Source of the DNA: JABDQZ01 sp050049775 | Lineage (GTDB): Bacteria; Pseudomonadota; Gammaproteobacteria; Chromatiales; Chromatiaceae | Direction of reading: 5' to 3' | Length of the DNA: 36,963 bases | Assembly: GCA_050049775.1 (NCBI GenBank) | Contig: JASFVP010000038.1 | Coordinates: 1-36,963, forward strand | Position numbers and translations under genes: made by a program | Notes under the pieces: generated by a model | Seen by the model: only the letters and a program-made list of their open reading frames with translations | Told to the model about the DNA's origin: nothing | Databases searched by the model: none | In this document: positions 16,947 through 24,824 of the stretch, one piece after another | Layout of the letters: the number at the start of each line of letters is the position of its first letter | How positions within the stretch are numbered: the stretch's first letter is position 1

Positions 16947-18182
16947 ATGCCCCTGGATGTTGCTGTGAAAATCCTGTTCTTCAGTTTTTATTATCCACCG
17001 GATTTAAGCGCTGGCTCCTTCCGTGCAGAAGCTCTGGTCAAACAGTTGTCGCCACTATTGGAAAAGACGGGTGAAATACACGTTATCACCAGTATGCCAA
17101 ACCGCTATGCGAGCCACCGGGTCAATGCGGAAAATATTAGTGTGCATGGGAATGTATACATTCACAGAATCACGATTCCAATCCATTCCGGCGGAATGCT
17201 GTCACAAGCCAGAAGCTTTTCTGTCTATGCCTGGCGTGCCTATCAACTGGCAAAACAGATCAGGCCGGATTTTCTACTTGGCACCACCTCCAGATTGATG
17301 ACGGCCGTGCTGACGTCGGTGACGGCGGCTCGACTGAGGAAAAACTATTACCTGGATGTACGGGATATCTTCTCGGAAACGATTTCAGAACTGTTGCAAC
17401 GAAAAAATCGATGGCTTGGTGGACTCGCCAGAATATTTTTTCTCCGACTCGAAAAACCGATTTTTAGGCATGCTGCGGCGGTCAATGTTGTGTCTCAGGG
17501 ATTTCCTGATTACTACACTAAACAAGGAATTGATACGGTGGAATGGCGTTTTTATCCCAATGGCGTTGACCAGCAGTTCATCGGTTTGCATCAAGGTGTT
17601 CCTGATCGGCAAGATGTGGCGAATAAGCCTGTTAAAGTACTGTATGCCGGGAATATCGGTAGCGGTCAGGGACTGGAGACGATTTTGCCGGAAGTGGCGC
17701 AAAATTTTTCCGGTATCGCTGAATTTCAAGTAATCGGGGATGGTGGAACACGCAAATTGTTGCAACAGTCAATCAGGAACGGGGATACAGACAACCTGTC
17801 TTGGTTTCCTCCAGTGGATCGGGATGAATTGCTCGAATATTACCGAAAAGCCGATGTGTTATTCTTGCACCTGAATGACATGCAGGCGTTTAAGCGGGTT
17901 TTGCCGTCAAAAATTTTTGAATATGCTGCCTTGGGTAAGCCAATTTTGGCCGGTTTGTCCGGGTATGCGGCTGAATTCGTCCGGCAGAATATTCCCTATG
18001 CCTGCGTGTTTAATCCAAAAAATGCCATTGCCTGTGGTAAGTGCCTGGAAACATTAATAACCCGGAAGGTCAATGAACAGGATGTCGAGCGATTTACCAG
18101 CCGTTTCCGGAGAACAACCATAATGCAAGCCATGGCAGAAGATATTATCCAGATGGCCGAATCGCGTGGCGCAAAAACATAA
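16947..18182 (+). CDS. Family 4 glycosyltransferase (WbuB-like)
   Basis: A GT-B fold enzyme of about 411 residues. The N-terminus KILFFSFYYPPDLSAGSFR is the typical GT4 donor/acceptor loop; the C-terminal half has VLYAGNIGSGQGLE and the nucleotide-sugar motif KIFEYAALGKPILAG with the retained Glu. It likely adds an amino sugar such as FucNAc, QuiNAc or GlcNAc to the lipid-linked chain, as WbuB-type enzymes do. The start is unsure: ATG at 16947 has no clear ribosome site; GTG at 16965 gives MKILFFSF and has GGAT 7 bp upstream. Gap of 45 bp to the heparinase gene contains the palindromic element. Overlaps the next gene by 17 bp. Confidence 0.92.
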   Translation: MPLDVAVKILFFSFYYPPDLSAGSFRAEALVKQLSPLLEKTGEIHVITSMPNRYASHRVNAENISVHGNVYIHRITIPIHSGGMLSQARSFSVYAWRAYQLAKQIRPDFLLGTTSRLMTAVLTSVTAARLRKNYYLDVRDIFSETISELLQRKNRWLGGLARIFFLRLEKPIFRHAAAVNVVSQGFPDYYTKQGIDTVEWRFYPNGVDQQFIGLHQGVPDRQDVANKPVKVLYAGNIGSGQGLETILPEVAQNFSGIAEFQVIGDGGTRKLLQQSIRNGDTDNLSWFPPVDRDELLEYYRKADVLFLHLNDMQAFKRVLPSKIFEYAALGKPILAGLSGYAAEFVRQNIPYACVFNPKNAIACGKCLETLITRKVNEQDVERFTSRFRRTTIMQAMAEDIIQMAESRGAKT

Positions 18183-19176
18183 TATCAAGCAGTGCCTGTT
18201 AACCGGAAGCAGCGGTTTTGTCGGGCAGCGATTGAGGGCGAGGTTACAACAACTACAGTTGAAAACACGGTTGCTGCAACGTAAGGCTACAGCGCTCATG
18301 TCTTCGGAAGAATTGCAATTGTGGGATTTCGGGGCTACCGAATTGCCCGAAGGTGTGTTGGGCGGAGTCGATGTGCTATTCCACCTGGCCGGGGTTGCAC
18401 ATGATGTCCGCAATGATAAAACAGAAGTAGATACTTACCGAACCATCAATGTTCTCGCCACCAAAAAACTTGCTGAACAAGCTGTTCGTGAGAATGTACG
18501 GCGGATCGTTTTTGTCAGCAGTACCAAGGCAGGCGGTACACCCTTGGCAGGACGATGTGCAACAGAAATTGATCAATATGAACCAGAAGGTATTTACGGA
18601 AAAACTAAGCGTGAAGCCGAACTGGCTTTGCTGGAAATTGCTGACAAAACAGATTTGCAAGTCAGTATTGTGCGACCAACACTGGTATATGGCCCCGGCC
18701 TCAAAGGCAATTTACTGCTGATGCTGGATGCAATTGCTCGTGGCCATTTTCCGCCACTGCCTCCTACCGACAACCGACGTTCAATGATCCATATTGATGA
18801 TCTGGTTGAATTATTGCTGCTTGTTGCAGAAATACCGGAAGCAAGTGGCGAGATATTTATTGCTGCAGATGGTCAGAATTATACCTCCCGCCAGATATAC
18901 GAAATTATGTGTAGTGGACTGGGGAAAAAAATCCCTGGCTGGTACATGCCAAAGTCACTGTTTATAGTGCTGGCGCATTTTGGTGATCAAGCTGGGAAAC
19001 TAATGAATTTTCCATTTGACAGTTATCGCCTGCAAAAGCTTCTCGGTGATGAATGCTATTCAGCTGAAAAAATGCACCAAAAACTCGGCTTTAGTGCTAC
19101 GAGGAATTTAGCCGATTCGATTGGTGAGATTATCGCAAAGTATCGATGTCAACAGGACGAGCATGTGGCCAGATAA
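18166..19176 (+). CDS. NAD-dependent SDR, WbpV-like nucleotide-sugar 4-epimerase/4-reductase
   Basis: An extended SDR of 336 residues. LLTGSSGFVGQRL (about residues 11-23) binds NAD(P); FVSSTKAGG and YGKTK (Tyr144, Lys148) form the active site. The gene precedes a WbpL-like transferase exactly as wbpV precedes wbpL in Pseudomonas O-antigen loci, where the pair makes and loads UDP-FucNAc. In related clusters the enzyme reduces the 4-keto product of a WbpM/FlaA1-type dehydratase to QuiNAc or FucNAc. No such dehydratase is in the window. GTG at 18166 is the likely start, 17 bp inside the preceding gene. The assignment to this subgroup is by motif and neighbour, not by a search. Confidence 0.88.
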   Translation: MAQKHNIKQCLLTGSSGFVGQRLRARLQQLQLKTRLLQRKATALMSSEELQLWDFGATELPEGVLGGVDVLFHLAGVAHDVRNDKTEVDTYRTINVLATKKLAEQAVRENVRRIVFVSSTKAGGTPLAGRCATEIDQYEPEGIYGKTKREAELALLEIADKTDLQVSIVRPTLVYGPGLKGNLLLMLDAIARGHFPPLPPTDNRRSMIHIDDLVELLLLVAEIPEASGEIFIAADGQNYTSRQIYEIMCSGLGKKIPGWYMPKSLFIVLAHFGDQAGKLMNFPFDSYRLQKLLGDECYSAEKMHQKLGFSATRNLADSIGEIIAKYRCQQDEHVAR

Positions 19177-20239
19177 CAACCTGCTGATTGTACTAGCGGC
19201 ATTTTCCCTGTCGCTGGCATTGACCTATCTGGTGATTCGCTATGCTAAATTGAACCTGCTGGATCACCCCAATGAGCGCAGCTCTCATGAATTACCGACA
19301 CCACGCGGTGGTGGTCTTGCAATTGTTCTGGTTGTTTTGTTCGGACTGTTGTTATATTTGCTCCTGAAGCAAACGGGGCACTCAACCTGGTACGGCTTTC
19401 TTGGCGCAACTGGCCTGGTGGCGGTGATCAGTTACATCGATGACCATCGTCATGTGCCTGCTTCTCAACGGCTGCTGGTTCACTTGCTGGCTGCCTGCCT
19501 GGCAGTACTGTTATTTACCAAGACAGGTACTTTGAATGTCATGGACTGGCGGCTCAATACCTCGTGGGTGCTATTTCCTCTGGCTATTCTGTTGCTGGTA
19601 TGGTTGCTTAATCTTTTTAACTTCATGGATGGCATCGATGGCATTGCATCGGTCGAGGCATTGTTTGTTGCATTAGCCATGTTAGTCCTAGCTGATAACA
19701 GTGGAGTCGACGATCAGACTTTTGTGGTATCACTGTTATTGCTATCAGCTGCAGTCGCTGGTTTCCTGGTCTGGAATTGGCCATCAGCAAAAATATTCAT
19801 GGGTGATGTCGGCAGCAGTTTCCTCGGTTTTGTACTGGCTGCCCTTGGACTGTATGCAGTTGCCAGAGGCTGGTTGAATCTTTGGAGTGTATTAATCCTG
19901 TTTGGTTTGTTTTTGGTAGATGCTTCATTCACGTTGATCAGGCGCATGCTACGCGGCGAGCGTTGGTATGAAGCACATCGCAGTCATGCTTATCAAAAAG
20001 TCAGCCGCTTGCTGGCGAGTAGCTATGCATCAAACATGGATGCAATGGTAGCCAGACAACAATCGCACCGAAAGCTATGTTACGCTGTCAGTTTGATGAA
20101 TATATTGTGGCTGTTCCCATTTGCCTGGATGAGCATCAAATTTGAGAAATACGCATTTTTGATCATGCTCGTGGCGTTTTTGCCAATAATTTTACTCGTC
20201 TGGAAATACGATGCTGGCCTGCCAGACGAATCGACTTGA
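19163..20239 (+). CDS. MraY/WecA family polyprenyl-phosphate sugar-1-phosphate transferase (WbpL-like)
   Basis: A 358-residue membrane enzyme with about ten helices that moves an N-acetylated sugar 1-phosphate from its UDP donor to undecaprenyl phosphate, starting glycan assembly. It has HELPTPRGGG near the N-terminus, the Asp-rich DDHRH (Asp93/Asp94), NFMDGIDG (153-160) and MGDVGSS (213-219), and the basic cytoplasmic loop HRSHAYQ (272-278). ATG at 19163 is chosen over a longer frame because AGGA lies 7 bp upstream and the new start removes a non-conserved leader; it overlaps the SDR gene by 14 bp. It closes the glycan operon. WbpL type is likely from the SDR neighbour; WecA type is the alternative. 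Confidence 0.93.
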   Translation: MWPDNNLLIVLAAFSLSLALTYLVIRYAKLNLLDHPNERSSHELPTPRGGGLAIVLVVLFGLLLYLLLKQTGHSTWYGFLGATGLVAVISYIDDHRHVPASQRLLVHLLAACLAVLLFTKTGTLNVMDWRLNTSWVLFPLAILLLVWLLNLFNFMDGIDGIASVEALFVALAMLVLADNSGVDDQTFVVSLLLLSAAVAGFLVWNWPSAKIFMGDVGSSFLGFVLAALGLYAVARGWLNLWSVLILFGLFLVDASFTLIRRMLRGERWYEAHRSHAYQKVSRLLASSYASNMDAMVARQQSHRKLCYAVSLMNILWLFPFAWMSIKFEKYAFLIMLVAFLPIILLVWKYDAGLPDEST

Positions 20240-20303
20240 TAGCTGTTTTCAGTTCTAGCCTACAGTGTAAAATAACTGCATGTATTAAACTCATAAAATT
20301 GAA
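20236..20303 (+). promoter_or_regulatory. Possible weak promoter for the M23 peptidase gene
   Basis: The 64-bp gap after the glycan operon contains TTGATA at 20236-20241 and TACAGT at 20261-20266, 19 bp apart, with a second -10-like TAAAAT at 20268-20273. Spacing is not ideal. No terminator hairpin is visible here, so transcription may also read through from the operon. Confidence 0.25.
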
Positions 20304-21125
20304 ATGAATTTACGGGTGATTTTTTTGTTTTTTGTGGTGGTTCTGGTTGCCACAAACAGTCTCGCTATTGGACTTGAATTGGATGGTGAGATTATTCAGG
20401 GTAGCTTGCTGGTCGGCAAAACAGACCCAGGCAGCCACATCAAACATGATGGCAAGCCAGTACGGGTTGCCGACAACGGCGTTTTCGTTATTGGCTTTGG
20501 TCGTGACGCCAAACCGGAATCAAGACTGACAGTAATCTTGCCAAACGGCGAAACCATTCAGCGTGATTTGACGGTCAAGCAACGCAAGTACGTCATCCAG
20601 CGTATCAACGGTTTGCCACCATCCAAGGTCACGCCGAAAAAGCCGGAAGTGCTCGAACGCATTCGCAGGGAGACCGCTTTAGTGAAGCAGGCGCGGTTGC
20701 GTGACGACAAACGCCAGGATTTCCTGCCCGGGTTTGACTGGCCGCTGACCGGTCCGATCACCGGGGTCTACGGCAGTCAGCGCATTCTCAATGGCAAACC
20801 TCGCCGTCCGCATTTCGGGGTGGATGTGGCAGCGCCGGTCGGCACGCCGGTGCGGGCGCCGGCCGACGGAATCGTGACATTGTCGAATCCGGATCTGTAT
20901 TTCTCCGGTGGCACCATGATCATCGACCATGGCCACGGCGTTTCGTCATCTTTCCTGCACCTGAGCAAAGTGATCGCCAAACCGGGCCAACAGGTCAAGC
21001 GTGGCGAAATCGTCGCGGAAGTCGGCAAAACCGGTCGCAGCAGTGGTCCCCACCTGGATTGGCGCATCAATCTGTTTGAAAAACGCCTGGATCCGCAGGT
21101 ATTTGCCAAACCAATGTCAAATTAA
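20304..21125 (+). CDS. Exported M23 family metallopeptidase
   Basis: A 273-residue protein that probably cuts or remodels peptidoglycan in the periplasm. The first 21 or so residues form a signal peptide ending near NSLA. A beta-rich N-terminal part (about 25-110) precedes a basic helical linker, then the LytM-like domain. The zinc site shows His170-xxx-Asp174 (HFGVD) and His219, but the usual HxH is His250-Leu-Asp252 (PHLDW), so Asp may replace one His. This variant exists in other M23 subgroups, so it need not mean loss of activity. The 5' third is AT-richer than the rest, at the point where composition shifts toward the G+C-rich backbone. A hairpin terminator begins inside the stop codon. 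Confidence 0.9.
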   Translation: MNLRVIFLFFVVVLVATNSLAIGLELDGEIIQGSLLVGKTDPGSHIKHDGKPVRVADNGVFVIGFGRDAKPESRLTVILPNGETIQRDLTVKQRKYVIQRINGLPPSKVTPKKPEVLERIRRETALVKQARLRDDKRQDFLPGFDWPLTGPITGVYGSQRILNGKPRRPHFGVDVAAPVGTPVRAPADGIVTLSNPDLYFSGGTMIIDHGHGVSSSFLHLSKVIAKPGQQVKRGEIVAEVGKTGRSSGPHLDWRINLFEKRLDPQVFAKPMSN

Positions 21126-21151
21126 ATCCGTTATACTCGGATTTATTTTTT
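21124..21151 (+). terminator. Rho-independent terminator after the M23 gene
   Basis: AAATCCG (21124-21130) pairs perfectly with CGGATTT (21138-21144) over a 7-base loop, followed by ATTTTTT. The stem is short and AT-rich but the T-tract is good. It overlaps the stop codon and separates this gene from the tolC-type gene 41 bp further on. Confidence 0.65.
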
Positions 21152-21166
21152 GTCGGGAAGGCTGAT

Positions 21167-22486
21167 ATGAAGCTCAAGCAACTTTCTTTTCGGGTTTCGG
21201 TGCTGGCCGGTTTGATGTTCTCAGCATCGCTCAATGCGCAGGATCTGCTCGATCTGTATCAGATCGCATTGACCTCTGATCCACAATTTCAGGCGGCACG
21301 CGCCACCCTGTCCTCAGTGCGTGAAACTGAAAATATTGCTACTTCGCTTCTGTTACCGAATGTCGGCCTGAGCGCCAGCGCCGATCGGGTGCACAATGAT
21401 GTGAAAAGCTCTCCAACAGCTACTGACGATACCTACAACAAGCACGATGTATCGGTCAGTCTGACCCAGCCGATTTACCGGCGTGACCGATGGCTTGCTG
21501 TCGAGCAGGCCAAAAACCTTAATGTTAAGGCAGATGCTGATTTTGCAGCGGCCGAGCAAAGCCTGATCCTGCGACTGTCGCAGGCGTATTTCAATGTCCT
21601 GTCCGCCAAGGACAGCCTGTCGTTTGTGCGGGCCGACAAAAAAGCTATCGCACGTCAACTCGATCAGGCCAAGCAGCGCTTCGAGGTTGGCCTGATTGCC
21701 ATCACGGCCGTACATGAAGCCCAGGCCGCCTATGATCAGTCGGTTGCCAATGAGATTGATGCGGAAAACACGCTGGACAACAGCTACGAGGCACTGCGCG
21801 AAATTGTTGGTGAACAGAATTTTAATCTGGAGAGTCTGGGTGCCGCCCTGAAACTGGTTCCGCCCGATCCGGCTGACCTCAGCACTTGGACCGAGCAGGC
21901 ACTGCAGCAGAATCCGGGGATAATCGCAGCGCAGAATACCGCCGAAGTGGCACGCCAGGAAATCGAGGTGCAGCGCAGCGGCCATTATCCGACACTGGAT
22001 CTGGTCGGTGCACATGCCATCAATCGTTCGCAGGCGCGCTCGGCATCCGAACTCGACAGTACCTCGGTAGGCCTGCAACTGGCTTTGCCGCTGTATGCCG
22101 GTGGTGGCGTGACTGCATCAACGCGTCAGGCGCAATATGACTTTGAGGCGGCCCAGCAGGGGGTTGAGCAACAGCAGCGTGCAGTTACTCGTCAGGTGCG
22201 CGACGCCTATCGTGGTGTGATTGCCAGTATCAGCCGGGTCAATGCGCTGGAGGCGACGCGCATTTCCGCCAAGAGTGCACTGGATGCGACCGAGGCCGGT
22301 TTCGAAGTCGGCACCCGCACCATCGTGGACGTGCTCGACAGCCAGCGGAACCTGTACTCAACCATGAACGACTACGCCCAGGCCCGGTACAACTACATCC
22401 TTAACGGTTTGTCGTTGCAGCAGGCTGCCGGCAGCTTGTCGGAAGAGGACCTCAGGGCCGTCAATGCCTGGTTGGAAGGCAATTGA
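21167..22486 (+). CDS. tolC: TolC family outer-membrane efflux/secretion protein
   Basis: A 439-residue outer-membrane channel subunit. Residues 1-24 form a signal peptide ending at SLNA before QDLLDLYQIAL, the normal mature N-terminus of TolC. The rest shows two homologous halves of long amphipathic helices and beta segments: LLPNVGLSASADR and VSLTQPIYRRDRW in the first, HYPTLDLVGAH and LQLALPLYAGGGV in the second. TolC trimers form the exit duct for tripartite pumps and type I secretion. GGGAAGG at 21155-21161 is a strong ribosome site. No inner-membrane pump genes are adjacent, so it may serve several systems. The gene symbol is by family resemblance. Confidence 0.9.
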   Translation: MKLKQLSFRVSVLAGLMFSASLNAQDLLDLYQIALTSDPQFQAARATLSSVRETENIATSLLLPNVGLSASADRVHNDVKSSPTATDDTYNKHDVSVSLTQPIYRRDRWLAVEQAKNLNVKADADFAAAEQSLILRLSQAYFNVLSAKDSLSFVRADKKAIARQLDQAKQRFEVGLIAITAVHEAQAAYDQSVANEIDAENTLDNSYEALREIVGEQNFNLESLGAALKLVPPDPADLSTWTEQALQQNPGIIAAQNTAEVARQEIEVQRSGHYPTLDLVGAHAINRSQARSASELDSTSVGLQLALPLYAGGGVTASTRQAQYDFEAAQQGVEQQQRAVTRQVRDAYRGVIASISRVNALEATRISAKSALDATEAGFEVGTRTIVDVLDSQRNLYSTMNDYAQARYNYILNGLSLQQAAGSLSEEDLRAVNAWLEGN

Positions 22487-22506
22487 TACTTCTTCAGCTT
22501 TTAACT

Positions 22507-22528
22507 GATGCCGGCGATTGCCGGCATC
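22507..22528. terminator. GC-rich hairpin between tolC-type gene and aroC
   Basis: GATGCCGGC pairs with GCCGGCATC over the loop GATT, a perfect 9-bp stem extendable by AAC/GTT with one bulged base. No T-tract follows on either strand, so this may be a weak or Rho-aided terminator, or an mRNA stabiliser. Confidence 0.45.
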
Positions 22529-22557
22529 GTTAGTAAATCACCGCAACAGGTTTCAGC

Positions 22558-23658
22558 ATGTCCGGAAACAGCATCGGAAAACTTTTTTGTGTCACCAGCT
22601 TTGGAGAGAGCCACGGTCCGGCGATCGGTTGCATCGTCGATGGTTGTCCGCCGGGACTGGAGCTGAGCGAGGCCGACCTGCAGCCAGATCTCGACCGGCG
22701 CAAACCCGGTACCTCCCGGCACACCACACAACGCCGTGAAGCCGACGAAGTGCAGATTCTTTCCGGTGTGTTTGAAGGCAAAACCACCGGCACCCCGATT
22801 GGTCTGATCATCCATAACACTGACCAGCGCTCCAAGGATTATTCCGACATTGCGCAGAAATTCCGTCCGGGCCACGCCGACTACACCTACACGCAAAAAT
22901 ACGGCGTGCGTGACTATCGCGGTGGTGGCCGTTCTTCCGCGCGTGAGACCGCCATGCGTGTCGCCGCCGGCGCCATTGCCAAAAAATACCTGCACGAACG
23001 TTTCGGTATGCAGATTCGCGGCTACCTGTCGGCGCTCGGGCCGATTCGTCCGCAACAGCACGACTGGTCGCAAGTAGAGCAAAATCCGTTTTTCTGTCCG
23101 GATGCGTCCGTGGTGGCCGAAATGGAAGCCTACATGGATGCCCTGCGCAAGGAAGGCAATTCCATTGGCGCAGAAATCACCGTGGTTGCCGAGGGTGTGC
23201 CGCCAGGCCTGGGTGAACCGATTTTCGACCGGCTCGATGCTGAGATCGCCCATTCGCTGATGAGCATCAATGCCGCCAAGGGTGTTGAGATCGGCGCCGG
23301 TTTTGCCAGCATCACCCAGAAAGGCACCGAACACCGGGATGAAATGACGCCAGCAGGTTTTCTCGGCAACAACGCCGGCGGCATCCTGGGCGGCATATCT
23401 AGTGGCCAGGACATCATTGCCAAAGTCGTGTTCAAGCCGACTTCCAGTATCAGACTCAGTGGCCAGACAGTTGATGTGACTGGACACAGCGCCGATGTGA
23501 TCACCACCGGCCGTCACGATCCCTGTGTCGGCATTCGCGCCACGCCGATTTGTGAAGCCATGCTGGCGATTACCCTCATGGATCATGTTTTGCGTCAGCG
23601 CGGCCAGAACGCTGATGTCGAGGTAGCCACTCCGGTCATACCTGCCGCGCCGCAATAG
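22558..23658 (+). CDS. aroC: Chorismate synthase
   Basis: It converts 5-enolpyruvylshikimate 3-phosphate to chorismate with reduced FMN, the last step of the shikimate pathway in the cytoplasm. The 366-residue length is normal. Family signatures are clear: GKLFCVTSFGESHGPAIG at the N-terminus, RRKPGTSRHTTQR, RPGHADYTY, DYRGGGRSSARET near 119-131, and the C-terminal GRHDPCVGIRATP. AACAGG lies about 7 bp before the ATG. Chorismate feeds the tryptophan genes trpF/B/A in this same window. The transporter gene follows 5 bp later, so the two are probably co-transcribed. Confidence 0.98.
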   Translation: MSGNSIGKLFCVTSFGESHGPAIGCIVDGCPPGLELSEADLQPDLDRRKPGTSRHTTQRREADEVQILSGVFEGKTTGTPIGLIIHNTDQRSKDYSDIAQKFRPGHADYTYTQKYGVRDYRGGGRSSARETAMRVAAGAIAKKYLHERFGMQIRGYLSALGPIRPQQHDWSQVEQNPFFCPDASVVAEMEAYMDALRKEGNSIGAEITVVAEGVPPGLGEPIFDRLDAEIAHSLMSINAAKGVEIGAGFASITQKGTEHRDEMTPAGFLGNNAGGILGGISSGQDIIAKVVFKPTSSIRLSGQTVDVTGHSADVITTGRHDPCVGIRATPICEAMLAITLMDHVLRQRGQNADVEVATPVIPAAPQ

Positions 23659-23663
23659 CGACC

Positions 23664-24824
23664 ATGCCGTACTGGCGCCTGTCCGGTTTTTACCTGTTTT
23701 ATTTTGCCGTGCTCGGCGCCCTGGTGCCTTACTGGGGTCTTTACCTGAAATCACTCGGTTTTGACGCGCTGGCCATCGGCCAGCTGGTAGCCATCCCGAT
23801 GGCGACCAAGGTCATCGCGCCATATCTGTGGGGCTGGCTTGGCGACCACCTAGGCCATCGCATGAAAATCGTGCAGATCGCTTCGTTCCTGTCGGTGATC
23901 ATTTTTACGCTGATATTTGTCGTGCAGGGTTTCTGGTGGCTGGCACTGGCGATGATGCTGTTCAGCTTTTTCTGGAATGCTTCGTTGCCGCAGTTCGAGG
24001 TCGTTACGCTGGCCTATCTCGGCGAACGTGTGCGCCAGTACAGTCGTATCCGCGTCTGGGGTTCGGTCGGTTTCATCCTCACCGTGATCGTGCTCGGCCG
24101 TCTCATCGATGTGTACGGTATTGCCATTGTGCCGGCCGCAATTTTCCTGCTGTATCTGTCCATCTGGCTGTCCAGTATGACCTTGTCCGATCGCAACACT
24201 GAGGCCGGCAACCTGGATCAGGGACCGATCCTGGCCGTACTGAAGAAGCCAACAGTGATTGCTTTTTTGTTGGCGACGCTGCTGATGCAGTTCGGTCACG
24301 GCGCTTATTACGCGTTCTACTCGATCTACATGGAGGAGATCGGCCATTCCAAGACATTGATCGGCCAGCTGTGGGCGCTGGGTGTGATTGCCGAGGTGGT
24401 GGTGTTTCTGTACATGCACCGCTTGCTGGAGCGCTTCGGTGCCGGCAATGTGCTGCTCGCCAGCCTGCTGTTGGCGGCACTGCGTTGGGTTTTGATCGGC
24501 TGGTTCGCTGAATCGCTGACGGTCTTGCTGTTTGCGCAGTTGTTGCATGCTGCGACCTTCGGCACTTTTCATGCTTCAGCGATTCATCTTGTGTACCAGT
24601 ATTTTCGCGGTCGGCATCAGGGCCGCGGCCAGGCCTTGTACAGCAGCCTGAGTTTCGGCGCCGGCGGGGCACTCGGCAGTCTGTTGTCGGGCAGTCTGTG
24701 GGAAAGCAGTGGTCCTCTGGTGACTTACAGCATCTCTGCCGTCGTATCGTTACTGGCGGCGTTGATCATGTGGCGCTGGCACGATAACTCGCACCAGCCA
24801 CAACCTCAGCGCGAGTCGCCCTGA
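23664..24824 (+). CDS. MFS transporter, HcaT-like (MFS_1_like)
   Basis: A 386-residue inner-membrane carrier with twelve predicted helices. YWRLSGFYLFYFAVLGALVPYWGLYL and RIRVWGSVGFI match the group that includes the 3-phenylpropionate carrier HcaT; GWLGDHLGHR is the loop 2-3 MFS signature. It sits between aroC and the leu regulator, a position kept in several gammaproteobacteria, which suggests a housekeeping substrate rather than phenylpropionate. Its last 19 bp overlap the 3' end of the converging LysR gene. Substrate unknown. Confidence 0.9.
   Translation: MPYWRLSGFYLFYFAVLGALVPYWGLYLKSLGFDALAIGQLVAIPMATKVIAPYLWGWLGDHLGHRMKIVQIASFLSVIIFTLIFVVQGFWWLALAMMLFSFFWNASLPQFEVVTLAYLGERVRQYSRIRVWGSVGFILTVIVLGRLIDVYGIAIVPAAIFLLYLSIWLSSMTLSDRNTEAGNLDQGPILAVLKKPTVIAFLLATLLMQFGHGAYYAFYSIYMEEIGHSKTLIGQLWALGVIAEVVVFLYMHRLLERFGAGNVLLASLLLAALRWVLIGWFAESLTVLLFAQLLHAATFGTFHASAIHLVYQYFRGRHQGRGQALYSSLSFGAGGALGSLLSGSLWESSGPLVTYSISAVVSLLAALIMWRWHDNSHQPQPQRESP

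Noticed and set aside
22501..23754. A 417-codon open frame on the minus strand across aroC
   Set aside because: It mirrors the whole of a strongly conserved aroC gene in G+C-rich sequence, has no family resemblance and no ribosome site; treated as a codon-bias shadow.
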